A DNA stretch of 64,000 nucleotides, from the NCBI GenBank assembly GCA_949825065.1, contig OX463856.1:2318369-2382368 (forward strand). The letters run 5' to 3'. This DNA is from Odontocerum albicorne (Eukaryota; Arthropoda; Insecta; Trichoptera; Odontoceridae). Below the pieces are notes generated by a model, which searched no databases, was not told the DNA's origin, and was given only the letters and a program-made list of their open reading frames with translations. Numbering within the stretch: the first letter of the stretch is position 1; every line of letters begins with the position of its first letter. Of the stretch, positions 62,278-64,000 are shown in pieces. Made by a program: the position numbers and the translations under genes.

Positions 62278-63241
62278 CTATGCGTATTCAGAAAGTAAGT
62301 GTACTGAGGCTCTCACGACCGGATGGATTTTATTTTCGACATGTTGGCTACACTTCCGTGTAGCCTGACCCTTCCCCTCCGCAATGAGACCGGTTCGAGG
62401 TCAGTATGTTGAGAAGTGTCGACGCGACAACACGTTTCGTGAAAAATGTCAATCCAATCTCCCGCCAAGTGCGAAATACGCGGCGTCGTCCGTTATCTCG
62501 TTTGGAAGGGAAACCCTCCGGTTGAGGTTTATAATGAGGTGAAAACTATAATACATATGGTGATAAAGCTATGAATCGTACGAGTGTGTACAAGTGGTGT
62601 CGCGAGTTTAAAAACGGTCACGTCACACCTCTTCACCCTCCGCCAAAAAATTCAAAACCACAATTTCAGCCAAGAAAATCATGGCATCCGTGTTTTGGAA
62701 CTGTCAAGGCATAATTTTAATTGAATATATGCCTCAAGGGGAGACCATCAACTCTGCAAGATACTGTGAGACCCAAAAAAAATTGCGGAGGGCGATTCAG
62801 AACAAGAGGAGAGGCATGCTGACAAAGGGAGTCTGCCTGCTGCACGACAATGCCAGACCACACAAGGCCAACGTCACGAAGGAACTGCTCGCCTCGTTTA
62901 AATGGGATGTCCTGAACCATCCCGCGCATTCCCCTGACCTAACACCTTCAGATTGTTATCTCTTTACCTCCCTGAAGCTGCACATGGGTGGAAAAAGGTT
63001 TTCAACCGACGAGGAGGTAAAGGAGGAGGTGGAGAAGTGGACGGAGGGGTTGGCGGGAAACTAATTCGAGGAAGGCATCAAAAAGTTGATACCCCGCTTC
63101 ACCACCTGCATTGAGAGGAATGGCAACTATGTCAAAAAATAGCTTACATATGTACTACGGTAACCACGTAATTTTTTTGTTTAAATAAAAAAAATTGTAA
63201 CCTACAAAAATTCAGTACACTTACTTTCTGGATATGCCTCG
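62278..63241 (+). mobile_element. Deleted mariner, copy 2, inside the hAT element
   Basis: TA at 62276-62277 and 63242-63243. The left end CTATGCGTATTCAGAAAGTA is mutated and the right end is the inverse of CGAGGCATATCCAGAAAGTA. 964 bp, with the same internal deletion joint as 36013-36971. The hAT sequence on either side (AATACCTATA and TTTTAGCTTTTGG) is continuous in the uninterrupted copy at 31.85 kb. Confidence 0.94.
62447..63142 (+). pseudogene. Mariner transposase, internally deleted, with one nonsense codon
   Basis: MSIQSPAKCEIRGVVRYLVW at 62447, VEVYNEVKT, a small frameshift, then MNRTSVYKWCREFKNGHV, HPPPKNSK. After the deletion: MASVFWNCQGIILIEYMP, LLHDNARPHKA (second Asp), HPAHSPDLTPSDCYLF (third Asp), LKLHMGGKRFSTDEEV, a TAA at 63062 where copy 1 has Tyr, and an end at NGNYVKK. 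The region of the first catalytic Asp is missing, as in copy 1. Confidence 0.9.
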
Positions 63242-63839
63242 TATTTTAGCTTTTGGTGTGCCGCGGAATTCTAGGAAGAATTTTGGTGTGTCGTAGGTGA
63301 GAAAAGGTTGCGGAGCACTGGCCTAGAGTAAGAGTTATACATCGTCCAGCATTTAGAACCATAGAGAAGTGCGGGTCTGACAATCGTTTGGTATACTTTT
63401 CCTTTTAACTTTACTGGCATTTTCGGATCACATAGAACTCCCGTCATTGATCTAAACTTCATCCATCCCACACCGTTACATCTGCTGCACATCCTCCATC
63501 ACTATGGATGAGTGACCCAAGTTAATTAAAGGAGTCACAATTTGGTAATGTTTCTCCATCCATTTCCATTACGGAAGTGACAGCATTTGTGTTCTCGAAT
63601 GGTAGGTACAGATACTCTGTTTTCTTTCTGCTCAGTCTCAATCCATTGTCCTCCAAGATTCTTCTCCACCTTTCCAGACTATTTTGATGATGATATATTA
63701 ATTTAAAAAAAAATATATCTTTATCAAAATCTATAACAATACTGTCACATAAAATAATATTATTTCTATAATAAAACAATTTCCATAATATCTCAGCAGG
63801 GTCAGAGAAACCAGGCACCTGTAAAACACCATATCGTAA

Positions 63840-64000
63840 AAGCCGTGCAGAATGGATGGGTCATATGCTACGACATGATATCTCCTGCACAATATACTGG
63901 AGGGAATGATTGAGGGATCGATTTGCAGAGGGCGTCCTCGCCGAGAGTATCTGGAGCAAACGATATGCCACGATATGGACTGCACCTCCTACACAGAGCT
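63840..64000 (+). pseudogene. LINE C-terminal fragment running off the window
   Basis: Plus strand: SRAEWMGHMLRHDISCTI, then after a one-base shift ILEGMIEGSICRGRPRREYL, EQTICHDMDCTSYTE. It resembles the WxGHxLRxxxxxxxIxEGxxxGxRxRGRPRxxxLxQ end of insect LINE proteins. It continues beyond 64000. Confidence 0.7.

Larger units (their letters stand above)
61830..63320. mobile_element. Non-autonomous hAT element carrying a mariner
   Basis: Ends CAGTGCTCCGCAACCAG and the inverse of CAGTGCTCCGCAACC, with target duplication GCCTAGAG (61822-61829 and 63321-63328). It is inverted relative to the 339-bp copy at 31785. Without the mariner it is about 525 bp, and it contains about 186 bp of interior missing from the shorter copy. 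Confidence 0.94.
61732..63690 (-). pseudogene. LINE RT fragment split by a hAT element
   Basis: Minus strand. The part at 63690-63329 gives LERWRRILEDNGLRLSRKKT, EYLYLPFEN, then [20 protein letters not shown] and [18 protein letters not shown]. The part at 61829-61732 resumes RLEKAEMRMLRWSAGVSLRD, KIKSSRIRGS. The family reads IYRTVVRPxxLYGSECWxxxxxxxxxLxxAEMRMLRWMxGxTxxDxIRN, so the two parts are one frame interrupted by 61830-63320 with its 8-bp duplication. It is truncated on both sides. Confidence 0.85.

Overview
This is a repeat-rich stretch of eukaryotic, very probably insect, genomic DNA. I found no host gene that I can defend. The evidence is an AT-rich background with no bacterial gene organisation, many Tc1/mariner transposase relics, a jockey-type LINE, Penelope-like retroelements, hAT and piggyBac-type non-autonomous elements, tRNA-derived SINEs and several minisatellites. 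I cannot name the species. Clade names are my recognition of protein motifs, not database results.

Layout. 0.1-3.6 kb: a hairpin, LINE relics, a SINE and a 20-copy array of a 28-bp unit. 4.4-9.5 kb: a deleted mariner, a 94-bp array that looks like an amplified LINE 3' UTR and is split by a second mariner, then a 1.3-kb palindrome made of two opposed mariner 5' halves. 10.4-14.7 kb: two piggyBac-type MITEs (one inside an inverted pair of Penelope-like terminal repeats) and other dispersed repeats. 15.9-22.1 kb: the one near-complete autonomous element, a GC-richer jockey-like LINE. Its gag-like ORF1 has three zinc knuckles. Its ORF2 carries endonuclease and reverse transcriptase and is broken by one frameshift in an A run.

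23-36 kb: a 130-bp array, a candidate Helitron end, a long LINE RT relic, a LINE split by a mariner, a 339-bp hAT element with perfect 8-bp target duplication, and a recognisable Penelope inverted pair. 36-49.6 kb: a deleted mariner, a second palindromic mariner, a Penelope GIY-YIG endonuclease relic joined to the same terminal repeat, a LINE RT relic with poly(A), 43-bp and 68-bp arrays, and a piggyBac-type MITE inside a foldback MITE. 50-64 kb: more LINE fragments, two Penelope pairs with perfect 12-bp duplications, a 235-bp triplicate, a (TA)n tract, and a three-level nest of mariner in hAT in LINE.

How the parts relate. The elements form parasite chains. LINEs supply RT, and one tRNA-headed SINE family shares its 3' tail with a LINE family here. 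Internally deleted mariners and MITEs keep only the ends a transposase needs. The Penelope terminal repeats carry a hammerhead-ribozyme-like core. I see no coordinated new cellular system. The most unusual items are the palindromic mariners, the Penelope inverted pairs, the SINE/LINE tail sharing and the exactly resolvable nested insertions.
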